Part shown: piece by piece, positions 53,466 through 62,818 of the stretch
Layout of the letters: each line of letters starts with the position of its first letter
How positions within the stretch are numbered: the first letter of the stretch is position 1
From: Thermostichus sp047462415
GTDB lineage: Bacteria > Cyanobacteriota > Cyanobacteriia > Thermostichales > Thermostichaceae
Assembly (NCBI RefSeq): GCF_047462415.1
Contig: NZ_JANSJE010000016.1
Location: 5,788 to 69,787 of the forward strand
DNA: 64,000 bases
Direction of reading: 5' to 3'
Translations under genes and position numbers: made by a program
Notes under the pieces: model-generated
Database searches by the model: none
The model's input: only the letters and a program-made list of their open reading frames with translations
What the model was told of the DNA's origin: nothing

Positions 53466-55069
53466 CTCGTTTCCTCCTCAAGCTCTGCCTGGCGGGCCCA
53501 CAGCCGCACCTGCGGGGAGCTGTAGACCTCCCTAAAGCCCGGCAGCCCCTCAAAGGTAAGCTCAGGCCAAAATTGCAGGATGCGGTCGGCGCTCCGCAAG
53601 GGATCCGCCGGCCCCGCCACCAGCAAGTAGTCCACCCGCTCCTGGGGGTGTTGCAGAGCCAAGGCAAACTCGTACTGGTGGGGAGTAAGGAACAAGCGGG
53701 GATCCCCCGCCCAAAAGATAGCCTCAAAGTGGATGTCGTCGTCCACCAACACCTTCTCGCCAGGCACCAGGTGGCGGCGGAGATATTCCCCTACTTGACG
53801 CTTTGCCTGCCGCTGCTGGCGCCACGCTTCCAAAGTCTGCCCCCCAGAGGTCACTTCGTACAGGTCTTGGGCCGCTCCCAACTCACGGCTAAGGGGCGCC
53901 ACCCCTGCCACCAGCCGCTCCCAGAGATCCCGCTCCTCGAGCACCAGGGGCGCCAAAAATCGTGGCTCTTGGCTTAGCCCATAGCCGGCGGTGAGGCAGT
54001 TCAGCCCCAAAAGGGCAGTGATCAACAGACGCTTGGCCCAGCCGGGGCCGGCTCCGCGGACTAAGTAGGCCCCCATCAGCAACGGCAGCGGCACCCAGAC
54101 GAGACCAAAGCGGCTCAGCTCCGGCAAAAACAGCCCCTGCCCCAGGGAAGCCAGCAGAACCACCAGCGGCATCCCCCAGATCAAGGCCCAGACCCAGCGG
54201 CCCAGCAGGGATCCCATCCCCACCAGGAGATAGGCAGGGGCCAGCACCGCCAGCCACTTGCCCAGCTCCACCAGCCCTTGCCAGCCGCCGGCCTGCTGCA
54301 GGTCTTCCCGCAACTGCGGCAGGCGCAGGCCGCTACCCACCTGGTAGGTAAAAGCCCAGGGATCCCCCACCGCCAACCAGTTGACATACAGCCAGCTCAG
54401 GATCAGGGCCAGGCTGATAAACCCCACCACCAGCAGCGAGACCCAGCGAAACCCCCAAGATTCGCGGCGAAAAGCCACCAGCAGCAGTCCTGCCAGCCAG
54501 GGCAACAGCCAGCCGCTCTCCCAGCGCAGCACCATCAGCGGCCCCAAGGCCAGCCCAATGAGCAGCAGCCGCAGGGTAACGGGCAGCTCGTCCTTCTCCG
54601 CTGCCCGTTTCCCATCCGCCAGAGGGAACAACAAGGCCATGTTCACCCCCACTAATAGCGAGGTGGCCGTCCAAACTGGGCTGCGCAGCAGCATCAGGAG
54701 CAAAGCCGGCTGCAGCAGCAGCAACAGGCCCCACAGCCAGCGCCACCCCAAGTCGACAGGCAAACGGCGCAACTGTTGCCCCATCCAGTCCAACACCAGG
54801 GATCCCAAAATGGCCTGCAACACCAGCGGCGAGCGCCCCAAAATGGCCGTGGCCAGCACCAGCGAAGGGGGAAAGGTGGTGCCGACAATGGGCAGGCGCG
54901 GATCCGGCCCCAGGGCGGCTACGGATCCCTTGTAGCTAAGGAACTGCATCTCCAGGCTCACCCAGCCCCAGCCTTCCTTTAGCCCCCACAAGAGGCCAGC
55001 TAGGAGCAGCAAGGGGATCCCTACCGGCGCCGCGAGCCGCAAGATGGCTTTAAGCCGGTTTACGAACAT
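53462..55069 (-). CDS. multispanning GT-C-type membrane protein (putative glycosyltransferase)
   Basis: About 535 residues from ATG 55069 (the frame extends to 55153). Around ten hydrophobic segments are followed by a C-terminal soluble domain of about 150 residues (VGEYLRRHLVPGEKVLVDDD onward). The layout resembles dolichyl-phosphate-mannose:protein mannosyltransferase/ArnT-like GT-C proteins, with an acidic residue in the first loop (SYKGSVAALGPDPRLPIVGT). The substrate is unknown. It is translationally coupled to the following lipoprotein gene and is divergent from the cupin gene at 55312. Confidence 0.7.
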   Translation of the reverse strand: MFVNRLKAILRLAAPVGIPLLLLAGLLWGLKEGWGWVSLEMQFLSYKGSVAALGPDPRLPIVGTTFPPSLVLATAILGRSPLVLQAILGSLVLDWMGQQLRRLPVDLGWRWLWGLLLLLQPALLLMLLRSPVWTATSLLVGVNMALLFPLADGKRAAEKDELPVTLRLLLIGLALGPLMVLRWESGWLLPWLAGLLLVAFRRESWGFRWVSLLVVGFISLALILSWLYVNWLAVGDPWAFTYQVGSGLRLPQLREDLQQAGGWQGLVELGKWLAVLAPAYLLVGMGSLLGRWVWALIWGMPLVVLLASLGQGLFLPELSRFGLVWVPLPLLMGAYLVRGAGPGWAKRLLITALLGLNCLTAGYGLSQEPRFLAPLVLEERDLWERLVAGVAPLSRELGAAQDLYEVTSGGQTLEAWRQQRQAKRQVGEYLRRHLVPGEKVLVDDDIHFEAIFWAGDPRLFLTPHQYEFALALQHPQERVDYLLVAGPADPLRSADRILQFWPELTFEGLPGFREVYSSPQVRLWARQAELEEETR

Positions 55070-55311
55070 CCATGCCCCATGAACGAGTTTCACTAAACTT
55101 GACGGCCTAGGGCATTGGAACACCCTAGTTAATCCTAAAAGCAAGTTTTGCAAAAACTGTTAGAGATGCAAGGGAGCGTTAGTATTCCCCTTCTCGAGAC
55201 TTTTTTTCTACGAGTTTTGGCGTATTGGGTTCAGCAAGATGGTCGATGAAAAGTTGCCGCGCTGCAGGTGAGGATGTGAGAGCCCCTGAAGTGGAACAAG
55301 GTGTGACCTCA

Positions 55312-55713
55312 ATGCTACAGTCTGTGCGGGACATGGACAACGCGGCAATTCCGGCACTGGAGCTTTTGCCCTCTCAGGCTCAGACCCGCCCCTGGGGAGC
55401 CTTCTGGATCTTGGATGAAGGCCCAATGTACAAAATCAAGCGCATCGAGGTCAAGCCCGGCCATCGCCTTAGCCTGCAGATGCACTACCACCGCAGCGAG
55501 CACTGGATTGTGGTTCGGGGCACGGCGCGCGTTACCCGGGGCGAGGAGGTGGTGCTGCTTAACTCCAACGAGTCCACCTACATTCCCCCCTGCACCAAGC
55601 ACCGTCTGGAAAACCCCGGCACCATCCCCTTGGTGATTATCGAGGTGCAGAACGGGGAATACTTGGGGGAGGACGACATCGTGCGCTTTGAGGACGACTA
55701 CGCCCGCGCCTAG
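55312..55713 (+). CDS. mannose-6-phosphate isomerase type II-like cupin
   Basis: The 133-residue protein is a single cupin domain. The motifs are RPWGAFWILDEGPMYKIKRI, the metal-site LSLQMHYHRSEHWIVVRGTA, and PPCTKHRLENPGTIPLVIIE, as in the C-terminal isomerase domain of bifunctional ManC/AlgA proteins. It would interconvert mannose-6-phosphate and fructose-6-phosphate, supplying GDP-mannose for the glycans made nearby and by Gmd (3707-4843). ATG 55312 was chosen; the frame is open from 55225. It precedes the BcsB-like gene. Confidence 0.87.
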   Translation: MLQSVRDMDNAAIPALELLPSQAQTRPWGAFWILDEGPMYKIKRIEVKPGHRLSLQMHYHRSEHWIVVRGTARVTRGEEVVLLNSNESTYIPPCTKHRLENPGTIPLVIIEVQNGEYLGEDDIVRFEDDYARA

Positions 55714-55850
55714 GAGAGTTCCTGAGGAAGGGGGCTTTCTTGTGGCCAGTTCATCACTCTTGCGCCATATACTCCTAGAAGTTTGGCGACTGCCCCCGCC
55801 GCAGGTGTAGGCTTTTTCTGTCGTCAGAGCAGGGGCTAGGGATCCCGCAG

Positions 55851-57797
55851 ATGGCTAGGGTAAGGCAGAGAAGAGGAGGGTGGGGGCTGTTGGTGGCCGG
55901 CTTGCTCTGCTGCGTGCCAACAGAGGCAGTGGGGGCGGAGCCCCTTGCTTTCCAGAGGCTGGGCTACGAGCGTTCGGTGCTGCTGCAGGGATCCAACCCG
56001 CGCCTGGATGTCACCGTCCCTGCGCCCATCAACGGCATCGACCCAGAAGCCAGCTTTGTGCAGTTGCGCCTAGAACCTTCGCCGGTGCTCAAGCCCACTT
56101 CTACCGTGCGGGTGCTGATTAACGACGAGCTGGCGGGGATCTTTCTGGTGCAAGATCTGCGCCAGGAGCCGGTGGTGCGGGTGCCCATCCCTAACCTGCC
56201 GCCGGGTGAGCGCTTTATCACGGTGTCGGTGCAGCCGTTTTTGAGCATCAGCGACGACATCTGTGCCGACCTCAACACCGGCAACCTGCTGCTGAGGGTA
56301 GGGCGGGACAGTTTTTTTGAGCTGGTGCCCCGCGTGCCCGATGCTACAGTGGCCGGCTTTCTGCGCCTGATGTACCCCCAGCTCACGCTGGTGGTGCCCG
56401 CCAACCCCTCTCCTGAGGTGGCGGAAGCAGCGCTGGGCCTGTACAGCTTACTGGCCCACCTCTTCCCTCAGACCCCCATCCTCTGGAGCAACCGTCCAGG
56501 GGAAGGGCCTCAAGTGATTCTGGAGCCGGCCAACTTTACCCCCCACCTGCAGCATCAAGTAACTTCAGAGGGATCGCGGCTGCGGGTGGCCGCCCGCCGC
56601 GAGGCCATTCTTGCCCTCTATGAAGAGTGGAAGCGGGCGGGGCTGGTGAGCCGCGGCATCCGGGTGGCGGCGGTGGCGGACTGGAAGCGGGCTCTCAAGG
56701 CCAACCGCCTCAGCTTGCGGGAGTTGGGGATCGTGGATCCCCTGCTGCGGGGCTTTGGCAGCCAGTCTTTGGTTTTCAACCTCAACCTGGCGCAGTTGGG
56801 GGGGCGCCCGCGGGATCTGGCGGCCCAACTGGATGTGATCATGAACCCGGTGGATGGTCGGGCCGGGGATCGCCTGACGGGCTATGTGTTCTTCAACGGT
56901 GTTCTGCTGCGCACCTACAACCTCACCGGTCGCAGCCAGCTCAACGAGACCGTGACCCTGCCCACCCGCCTGCTGCGCCGCTTCAACCAACTGGAGCTGC
57001 GCTTTGACTACGGGGCCAGCCCCGGCAATTGCCAGGGATCCCTGACGCCGCTGACGGTTCAGGTGCGCTCGGATAGCTCCGGCTTTCTCTGGAGCGGCTA
57101 CCAAGCCCCCAGTGGCGAGCTGCAGGAGATCCCGGCGGTGCTGCAGGGATCCGGACGGGTTTGGCTGGGGGATCCCCAACGGCTGCCGGCTGCCGCCTAC
57201 CTGGTGGGGGCCTTGAGCCGGCTGGCCGCCCAACCGCTCCTGCCCACCCTTCAGTTTCTGCCCCAGGAAAAGACCCAGTTGGAAACAGGCGACTTCGCCT
57301 GGCAGATCCTTGTCGCTGCCCCGGAGCAGGTGGAGCTCCCTTACAGCCCCATCCGGCTGGGATCCCAGTTCGAGATCCTCAACCCCTTGAACCAGCAGGT
57401 GGCCCTGGCCGCCCAACCCCAGGAAAACCTCGGCCTCTTGCAGTACTTTTTGCTCCAAGGCAGGCCTACCCTCTGGCTATCCTGGTGGGGATCTGATCCG
57501 GCCCTGGCAGAGCGCCTCAGCCGCGGCCTTGCCGATCCACGCACCCGCCTGGCCAACCAACTGCAGGGAAATGTGCTCACCGCCTACGCCGCCGCCCCCG
57601 CCCTCACCCAGGTGCAGAGCTGGGATCTCACCCCCCAGGGCTACCGGGTGCGCTACCCAGGCCGCTTCAGTTGGCAGCTTTTGGTGTGGCAGTACCGCTA
57701 TTGGCTGGTGCTGCTGCTGGCTATTCTGCTGGCAGCGGGAGCCTGGAATGTCTATCGCCGCTTGGCCCGCCGCCCCGAGTCGCCCATCCCTTCCTAG
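55851..57797 (+). CDS. BcsB-like polysaccharide synthase subunit
   Basis: The 648-residue protein has a signal peptide (GLLVAGLLCCVPTEAVGAEP), repeated beta-rich and flavodoxin-like modules, and a single C-terminal transmembrane helix (about residues 620-640, WLVLLLAILLAAGAWNVYRR). BcsB is the periplasmic partner of bacterial cellulose synthase BcsA. Recognisable parts are VRVLINDELAGIFLVQDLRQ, SISDDICADLNTGNLLL and QLDVIMNPVDGRAGDRLTGY. The synthase candidate lies 61 nt downstream. The polymer need not be cellulose. No BcsZ or BcsC gene is adjacent. Confidence 0.82.
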   Translation: MARVRQRRGGWGLLVAGLLCCVPTEAVGAEPLAFQRLGYERSVLLQGSNPRLDVTVPAPINGIDPEASFVQLRLEPSPVLKPTSTVRVLINDELAGIFLVQDLRQEPVVRVPIPNLPPGERFITVSVQPFLSISDDICADLNTGNLLLRVGRDSFFELVPRVPDATVAGFLRLMYPQLTLVVPANPSPEVAEAALGLYSLLAHLFPQTPILWSNRPGEGPQVILEPANFTPHLQHQVTSEGSRLRVAARREAILALYEEWKRAGLVSRGIRVAAVADWKRALKANRLSLRELGIVDPLLRGFGSQSLVFNLNLAQLGGRPRDLAAQLDVIMNPVDGRAGDRLTGYVFFNGVLLRTYNLTGRSQLNETVTLPTRLLRRFNQLELRFDYGASPGNCQGSLTPLTVQVRSDSSGFLWSGYQAPSGELQEIPAVLQGSGRVWLGDPQRLPAAAYLVGALSRLAAQPLLPTLQFLPQEKTQLETGDFAWQILVAAPEQVELPYSPIRLGSQFEILNPLNQQVALAAQPQENLGLLQYFLLQGRPTLWLSWWGSDPALAERLSRGLADPRTRLANQLQGNVLTAYAAAPALTQVQSWDLTPQGYRVRYPGRFSWQLLVWQYRYWLVLLLAILLAAGAWNVYRRLARRPESPIPS

Positions 57798-57858
57798 GGG
57801 GGGCTAGGCATGGGCTTGCGGTTGAGCCAGACTTGAGCCAAACCGCAGGTTTTAGGCC

Positions 57859-60153
57859 ATGCTCCAGTCCCTTAAGTCCTCGCTTTTGCGCGCGGGCTAT
57901 CTCACCCGCCAGCAACTGGCGGCAGCGGAGGAGTACCGCGAAGAGGTGGGCTGCTCCTTGCCCAGGGCTTTTTGGAGCTTGCGGGTCATGCATCCTGGCA
58001 AGTTTGCCGACCTGTGTCGCCAGATTTTGGATCGGCCCAAGCTGCGGGACTGGCTGCTCAAGCAGCCTCTAGATCTAGAGCTGCCTTGGCTAGTGGAACC
58101 CAGCGATCTCCTGCCGGTGCGCTTTTTGCCCTGTGGCTGGCTCAACCCGCAAACCGTTGTGGTGGCCACGGAAGAGCCCGGCTTTCCTGGCGTCTGGCAG
58201 GCTGTGAAACGCCTTTGCCCAGAGGCCGAAAAGCTGTGGGAGATCCCGGCCACCGAAAAGCAGATCTTGACAGTTATCCTCGAGCGCAAGCTGGCTGCTG
58301 AGCTGCTGGGCAGCCGCCTTACCCTGGAGCAGTGGCAGCAGGCTCTGGAGATCCGCCGCCGCACCGGATCCAGCCTGGGGCAGGTGCTGACCCGGCTGAG
58401 CTACCTCTCCACCCCCGAGTATCTCAGCATTCTGGCCCACTTGCTGGGCTACCCTTCCGTCTCGGAGCTGATGGGAACAGGGCTGCTCTACCGGGACGAG
58501 AGCCTGAGCCGCCAGTTCGATCCGGAGCTGATGATGCACCACCTCTTCTACCCCCTGAGCTGGACGGACGAGCACACCCTCACCGTGATGGTCAACGACC
58601 CCCTGGACTGGGCGGTGGACGAGCTGCTCTACAGTTGGCGGCCAGGGTTGCGGATAGAAAAGGTGCTGGGCACCGAGCAGGATATTACCCAGCTCCTCAG
58701 CCAAGATCAGGGATCCCGCTTTAGCCAAGAGGCGGTGTACAAGCTGCTGGCCCGCCTGCCGGAGGAATCGGCCTCGCGGGTGTTTACCCCCTCGCAAATT
58801 GCCGTCGGCTATGGCCTGCTGCTGCTGCTGCTGTGGAGTTTGGCCAGCGCTCCCTGGACAACTCTGACGATCTTGGTGCTTTTGATTAACCTCTTCTACA
58901 TAGCCTCGATTTTCTTCAAACTGCTGCTCAGCTTGGTGGGATCCGCCGATCGCTTCCACCAGATTACCGACGAAGAAGTGGCCGCCCTCGATGACCGCAG
59001 CTTGCCCATCTACACCATCCTGGTGCCGGTCTACAAAGAGCCGGAGGTGATGCCGATTCTCATCAACTCCCTCTCCAAGCTGGACTACCCCCACGAGCGC
59101 CTAGACGTGCTGATCCTGTTGGAAGAAAACGACCAGGCCACCATCGAGGCCGCCCGCGCCGCCAAGCCGCCCCGCTACGTGCGCCTATTGATCGTGCCGG
59201 ATAGCAAGCCCAAGACCAAGCCCAAAGCCTGCAACTACGGCCTGGCCTTTGCCCGCGGCGAATACCTCACCATCTACGATGCCGAAGACATCCCCGATCC
59301 GGATCAACTGAAAAAAGCCATCATTGCCTTTAAAAAAGGGGATCCCAGCTTGGTCTGCGTCCAGGCGGCCCTCAACTATTTCAACCGCAACGAGAACTTT
59401 CTTACCCGCATGTTTACTCTGGAGTATTCCTATTGGTTTGATTACCTGCTGCCGGGCCTGGAAACCTTGAAAATGCCCATTCCTCTGGGGGGCACCAGCA
59501 ACCACTTCCGCACCGACCGCCTGCGGGAATTGCAGGGATGGGATCCCTTTAACGTCACCGAAGATGCCGATCTAGGCATTCGCGCCAGCCAGCACGGCTA
59601 CACGGTGGGGGTGATCAACTCCACCACCTACGAAGAGGCCAACTGCGCCCTTAAAAACTGGATCCGGCAGCGCTCCCGCTGGATCAAAGGCTATATGCAG
59701 ACCTGGCTGGTGCACAACCGCAACCCGCTGCGCTCTTTGCGCAAGCTGGGCCTCAAGAACTGGCTGGCCTACCAATTTTTTATCGGCGGCAGCTTCTTCA
59801 CCTTCCTCACCAGCCCCATCATGTGGCTGCTGTTTTTCTACTGGCTGCTCACCCGCGCCCATTGGCTGCAAAACATTTTTCCCAGTTGGCTAATTTACTT
59901 GGGCTTGTTTAACCTCTTGGTGGGCAATGCCATTGGGATCTACTTGAACTTGGTGGCCGTTTTTCGGCGGGGCTACTACGACTTGGCCTTCTATGCTCTC
60001 CTCAACCCCATTTACTGGCAACTGCACTCCATGGCAGCCTACATGGCCCTGTGGCAGCTTTTTACCAAGCCCTTCTACTGGGAAAAAACCATCCATGGCT
60101 TGAGCAAATTCACCCACGCCAAAGTGCAGGAAGCCAGCCACAAACCCGCCTAG
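57859..60153 (+). CDS. GT2 polysaccharide synthase with N-terminal MshEN/GspE-N-like region
   Basis: The 764-residue protein has three parts. Residues about 1-60 and 150-205 resemble the two halves of a T2SS-E N-terminal (MshEN) region (LLRAGYLTRQQLAAAEEYRE, then LTLEQWQQALEIRRRTGSSL with GQVLTRLSYLS), continuing to about 285 as in GspE-N. Two membrane segments span 315-360. A processive GT2 domain (about 383-620) holds YTILVPVYKEPEVMP, YDAEDIPDPDQ, GGTSNHFRTDRL, TEDADLGIRA and RQRSRWIKGYMQTW, followed by C-terminal membrane segments. MshEN domains can bind c-di-GMP, and NfrB couples GT2 and MshEN. No PilZ domain is present, unlike BcsA. With the BcsB-like neighbour this is a candidate c-di-GMP-controlled synthase, though the MshEN key residues are partly degenerate. 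Confidence 0.8.
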   Translation: MLQSLKSSLLRAGYLTRQQLAAAEEYREEVGCSLPRAFWSLRVMHPGKFADLCRQILDRPKLRDWLLKQPLDLELPWLVEPSDLLPVRFLPCGWLNPQTVVVATEEPGFPGVWQAVKRLCPEAEKLWEIPATEKQILTVILERKLAAELLGSRLTLEQWQQALEIRRRTGSSLGQVLTRLSYLSTPEYLSILAHLLGYPSVSELMGTGLLYRDESLSRQFDPELMMHHLFYPLSWTDEHTLTVMVNDPLDWAVDELLYSWRPGLRIEKVLGTEQDITQLLSQDQGSRFSQEAVYKLLARLPEESASRVFTPSQIAVGYGLLLLLLWSLASAPWTTLTILVLLINLFYIASIFFKLLLSLVGSADRFHQITDEEVAALDDRSLPIYTILVPVYKEPEVMPILINSLSKLDYPHERLDVLILLEENDQATIEAARAAKPPRYVRLLIVPDSKPKTKPKACNYGLAFARGEYLTIYDAEDIPDPDQLKKAIIAFKKGDPSLVCVQAALNYFNRNENFLTRMFTLEYSYWFDYLLPGLETLKMPIPLGGTSNHFRTDRLRELQGWDPFNVTEDADLGIRASQHGYTVGVINSTTYEEANCALKNWIRQRSRWIKGYMQTWLVHNRNPLRSLRKLGLKNWLAYQFFIGGSFFTFLTSPIMWLLFFYWLLTRAHWLQNIFPSWLIYLGLFNLLVGNAIGIYLNLVAVFRRGYYDLAFYALLNPIYWQLHSMAAYMALWQLFTKPFYWEKTIHGLSKFTHAKVQEASHKPA

Positions 60154-60191
60154 CCAGCCCCCTTCATCCCTACAGCAGGCGGTACCTCCTT

Positions 60192-60228
60192 CCCCTCTTC
60201 CAAGAGGGAGAGGGGCTAGGGGCGAGGG
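60192..60228. repeat. dispersed hairpin repeat, copy D
   Basis: A degenerate copy with CCCCTCTT and AGAGGGAGAGGGGCTAGGGG (its opening is CCCCTCTTCC). It lies between the GT2 gene and the convergent secreted-protein gene. Confidence 0.6.
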
Positions 60229-60233
60229 AAGCG

Positions 60234-60590
60234 CTAGAAGCCGTAGTCAGAATCGACGACGACAGCACAGCCGCGTGGGTGGCGGCAGCCGGCCATGATT
60301 ACTTGGATTGCGAAATTGCCCTCATAGGGAGCCTGGACGATGGGGAAATCGTCCAAGAGCGTATCTTCCGCTACCACCCGACCGTTGCGATCGTAAAGCA
60401 CCAGATCCACGTCGTGGCAGTCGAGGTCGCACTCGGCCCAGATGTTCTCGCCTGGGTAGAAATAACCGTTAACCCAGGTCGATTGCCCGTTCAGTAACCA
60501 CAAGCTACTTTGGGCCCACGCTTCACCACCACCCAGGATTGCAGCCGCGCCGATCATGCCCGCTGCCAGCCAACCCCGCAGAGCAACCAT
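60234..60590 (-). CDS. small secreted protein, cyanobacterial type, unknown function
   Basis: The 118-residue protein has a signal peptide (GWLAAGMIGAAAILGGGEAWA) cleaved before QSSLW. The mature part has four Cys (ECDLDCHDVDL, AGCRHPRGCAVV) and ends CAVVVDSDYGF. Short proteins with this Cys pattern and the DSDYGF end seem widespread in cyanobacteria, but I know of no function. It is convergent with the GT2 gene. Confidence 0.75.
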   Translation of the reverse strand: MVALRGWLAAGMIGAAAILGGGEAWAQSSLWLLNGQSTWVNGYFYPGENIWAECDLDCHDVDLVLYDRNGRVVAEDTLLDDFPIVQAPYEGNFAIQVIMAGCRHPRGCAVVVDSDYGF

Positions 60591-60816
60591 CGGATTTTCC
60601 TCCTTCCATGAAGTTTTCTTTGCCGCAACAGGGATCCCTGCCCTACCTACACGCTAGCATTAACGTTTTCGCTCCCTGGCTGATTGCGATCACAGCCGGC
60701 ATCTTCCTTACAAGTTGCAAAAAAGGGTTACAAAAGGGGATCCCAACTTGCGCAGGGATCCCTGAATTTCGATCAGAATGAGAGTGAGAAAACCTGCCCA
60801 AAGCCCTTGATTGTTC

Positions 60817-62544
60817 TCACTGGGGCAGCACCAGTTCTCCGCGGCGCCCCAGGGGATCGGTGAGGACGCTGCCGGTGGGGCCCTTGATCTGAAGGGTGCA
60901 GCGGCTGCCGGAGACTTCAATGAGGGTGTAGTTGGGCACCGCCAGCTCCAAAAAGCGCAGGTTGCCTGTCGTTACGCCAGGGATCCCGCTCACTTCTGGA
61001 TTGGCAGGGTTCACAGGGGCGAGAAAGCCATTCACAATCCGGTAGTAGAGGCGGCTGGCGTTGGGGATCCCCAGTTGGCTGCCCAACTCGTCAATGCTCA
61101 AGGCGGTCACGCTGCGTCCGGTGGGGCCAGTCCACACCTCCCAGATGGGGTTGCTGCTGCCGGGGTTGACCTGGCCGATAAAGCCGGCGTGGTTGTTGCC
61201 GGTTAGGAACACCACGTTGCGGATGTTGTTGCGCTCAATAAAGTCGATCACCTCCTGCCGCTCCAGCCAGTAGCCCTCCCAGACGTCGTTGGAGCGGAAA
61301 TAGGTCACCGTGATGGGAAACTCGCTGACGATGAACTTGTAGGTGGCGGTGGAGCTGCGCAGGCCGTTGAACAACCACTGCTTTTGGGGTTCTCCCAAAA
61401 GAATGCGCGGCGTGCGGCGCAGCAGGTTAAACAGCGCCTCTTCCGATCCCGGCGGGCCGAAGAACAGGGTCTCCTGCTGGGGCGTGAGGCGGATGCCGGC
61501 CAGCTCCAAAAAGCGCTGGCGGGTCAAGCCAGGGGGCAAAATGGGCAGGATCGGGGTCACAGCAGCCAAGTCGCGGTACTGGCGCAGGTCGAGGATAAAG
61601 ACTTCGGCGTTGGCGCCGTAGCGGAAGCTGCGAAACACCCGATCCCGGCTATCTACCCCCGGTACATCCGTCAAGGTGGGGGTGATGGGGTTGTACTCAA
61701 AAAAGGCCTGGTAGCCCAGCACCCTAAAATCTTCCACGTCGCGGGTTTGCCCGGTGGTGTCGTTGAGCTGGACGGCGCGGCCGCCGCGGGCCTTCTGGCC
61801 GCTGTAGTTGTCGATCACCTCGTGGTCATCCCAGTTAACGACAAAGGAAGTGCGACTGAACAACTGCGGGAACTCCGGCCCGGCATACTTGGGATCCCGC
61901 TGATCCCGATAGAGGCTGCGGTAAAACTCCAGGTTGCCGATGGGATCCAGCCCCAGCCAGAAGCGATCCGCGTAGACGGTGTCGCCGTTGAAGGAGATGA
62001 AATCGATATCGCCGCGGTTAACCTCAGCCAACAGGGCCGCCCCAATGGGGAAAGGAGGCTCATTGGCGCAGCTAATGTGCAAGAAGCGGATGGGCCGCCC
62101 ATCGCCCGGAGCCGGCAGGGTGCGGAACTGGCCCACAGGGCTGGTAAACCCCTCACTGACAAAGCGGTAGAAATAGCGCTGCGCCGGCCTCAGGCCGGTA
62201 ACAACGGCGCGGGCAATGTAGTCGCCCGGCTCGGTGCGGTAGTTGCGACCGGCCACGCGGCGGGCAGTCAGCGCAACCTGCTGCAGAATGGGGTTGAACT
62301 CGGCATTTTCCGCCATCTGCAGCGTCACAGGCACCGTATCCACGCTGCTGGCCGGCACCACTCGCGTGGAAAGCACCGCCCCCTCAGAGGTGGGATCCCC
62401 GGCAAACACCCCCTGGGGAAATCCCGGCTCTCCCAGCGGCGGGATAGAAGAACTGGAGGTGCCCTCACAGGCGGCCAGGGCGGCTGCCCCACCGCCAAAC
62501 ATCAGCAACTGCAGGAAAAAGCGACGGGAACGCAGGGAACTCAT
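60817..62544 (-). CDS. phoD: PhoD-family alkaline phosphatase
   Basis: About 575 residues. The N-terminus MSSLRSRRFFLQLLMFGGGA leads to a lipobox AALAACEG, so a Tat-type lipoprotein is likely. PhoD motifs include RFLHISCANEPPFPIGAALL, SFNGDTVYADRFW, FVVNWDDHEVIDNYSGQ and VFILDLRQYRDL. PhoD releases phosphate from diesters and monoesters outside the cell with Ca/Fe. The late metal-binding region reads VVFLTGNNHAGFIGQVNPGS. I chose ATG 62544; the frame extends to 62598. A Pho-box-like repeat (62645-62673) lies about 100 nt upstream. Confidence 0.92.
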   Translation of the reverse strand: MSSLRSRRFFLQLLMFGGGAAALAACEGTSSSSIPPLGEPGFPQGVFAGDPTSEGAVLSTRVVPASSVDTVPVTLQMAENAEFNPILQQVALTARRVAGRNYRTEPGDYIARAVVTGLRPAQRYFYRFVSEGFTSPVGQFRTLPAPGDGRPIRFLHISCANEPPFPIGAALLAEVNRGDIDFISFNGDTVYADRFWLGLDPIGNLEFYRSLYRDQRDPKYAGPEFPQLFSRTSFVVNWDDHEVIDNYSGQKARGGRAVQLNDTTGQTRDVEDFRVLGYQAFFEYNPITPTLTDVPGVDSRDRVFRSFRYGANAEVFILDLRQYRDLAAVTPILPILPPGLTRQRFLELAGIRLTPQQETLFFGPPGSEEALFNLLRRTPRILLGEPQKQWLFNGLRSSTATYKFIVSEFPITVTYFRSNDVWEGYWLERQEVIDFIERNNIRNVVFLTGNNHAGFIGQVNPGSSNPIWEVWTGPTGRSVTALSIDELGSQLGIPNASRLYYRIVNGFLAPVNPANPEVSGIPGVTTGNLRFLELAVPNYTLIEVSGSRCTLQIKGPTGSVLTDPLGRRGELVLPQ

Positions 62545-62644
62545 ACAGCTAACCTCAGCGACGCCGGCAAATGTAAAGGGATCCGCAACAATGGCCAATT
62601 GCCCCTAGTCAAGCACTTCTGCGCCCAAACTGAGGTTGTGGGCC

Positions 62645-62673
62645 GGTGAAAACTGGGTTAGCTTCTGTTTAAG
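62645..62673 (-). promoter_or_regulatory. candidate Pho box upstream of phoD
   Basis: On the minus strand three 11-nt-spaced units read CTTAAACA, GCTAACCC and TTTCACC, resembling the cyanobacterial Pho box built of YTTAACCW-type repeats separated by 3 nt. The site lies about 100 nt before phoD, a suitable place for PhoB/SphR. Later units are degenerate. Confidence 0.45.
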
Positions 62674-62818
62674 AACGCCAGACCTGAGGCTTGGGTTCTC
62701 CGCGGCCTTTTCATAGCCCTTCCTGCGAAGGCTAAAATTCCATTAAGGTTTTTTGCTTTTTGGCTTTGTTTTCGGTTTTGCGTTCTGGAACCTCTTGTTG
62801 ACCCAAGGAGGGATCGTC

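Noticed and set aside
60609..60781. 57-codon plus-strand frame with an LTSC lipobox-like motif between the secreted protein and phoD
   Set aside because: There is no ribosome site, the hydrophobic stretch is too far from the start for a lipoprotein signal, and GGGATCCC repeats make up part of it.
61384..62649. 421-codon plus-strand frame opposite phoD
   Set aside because: It is antisense to a clear PhoD gene; its length is an effect of GC-rich codon bias.
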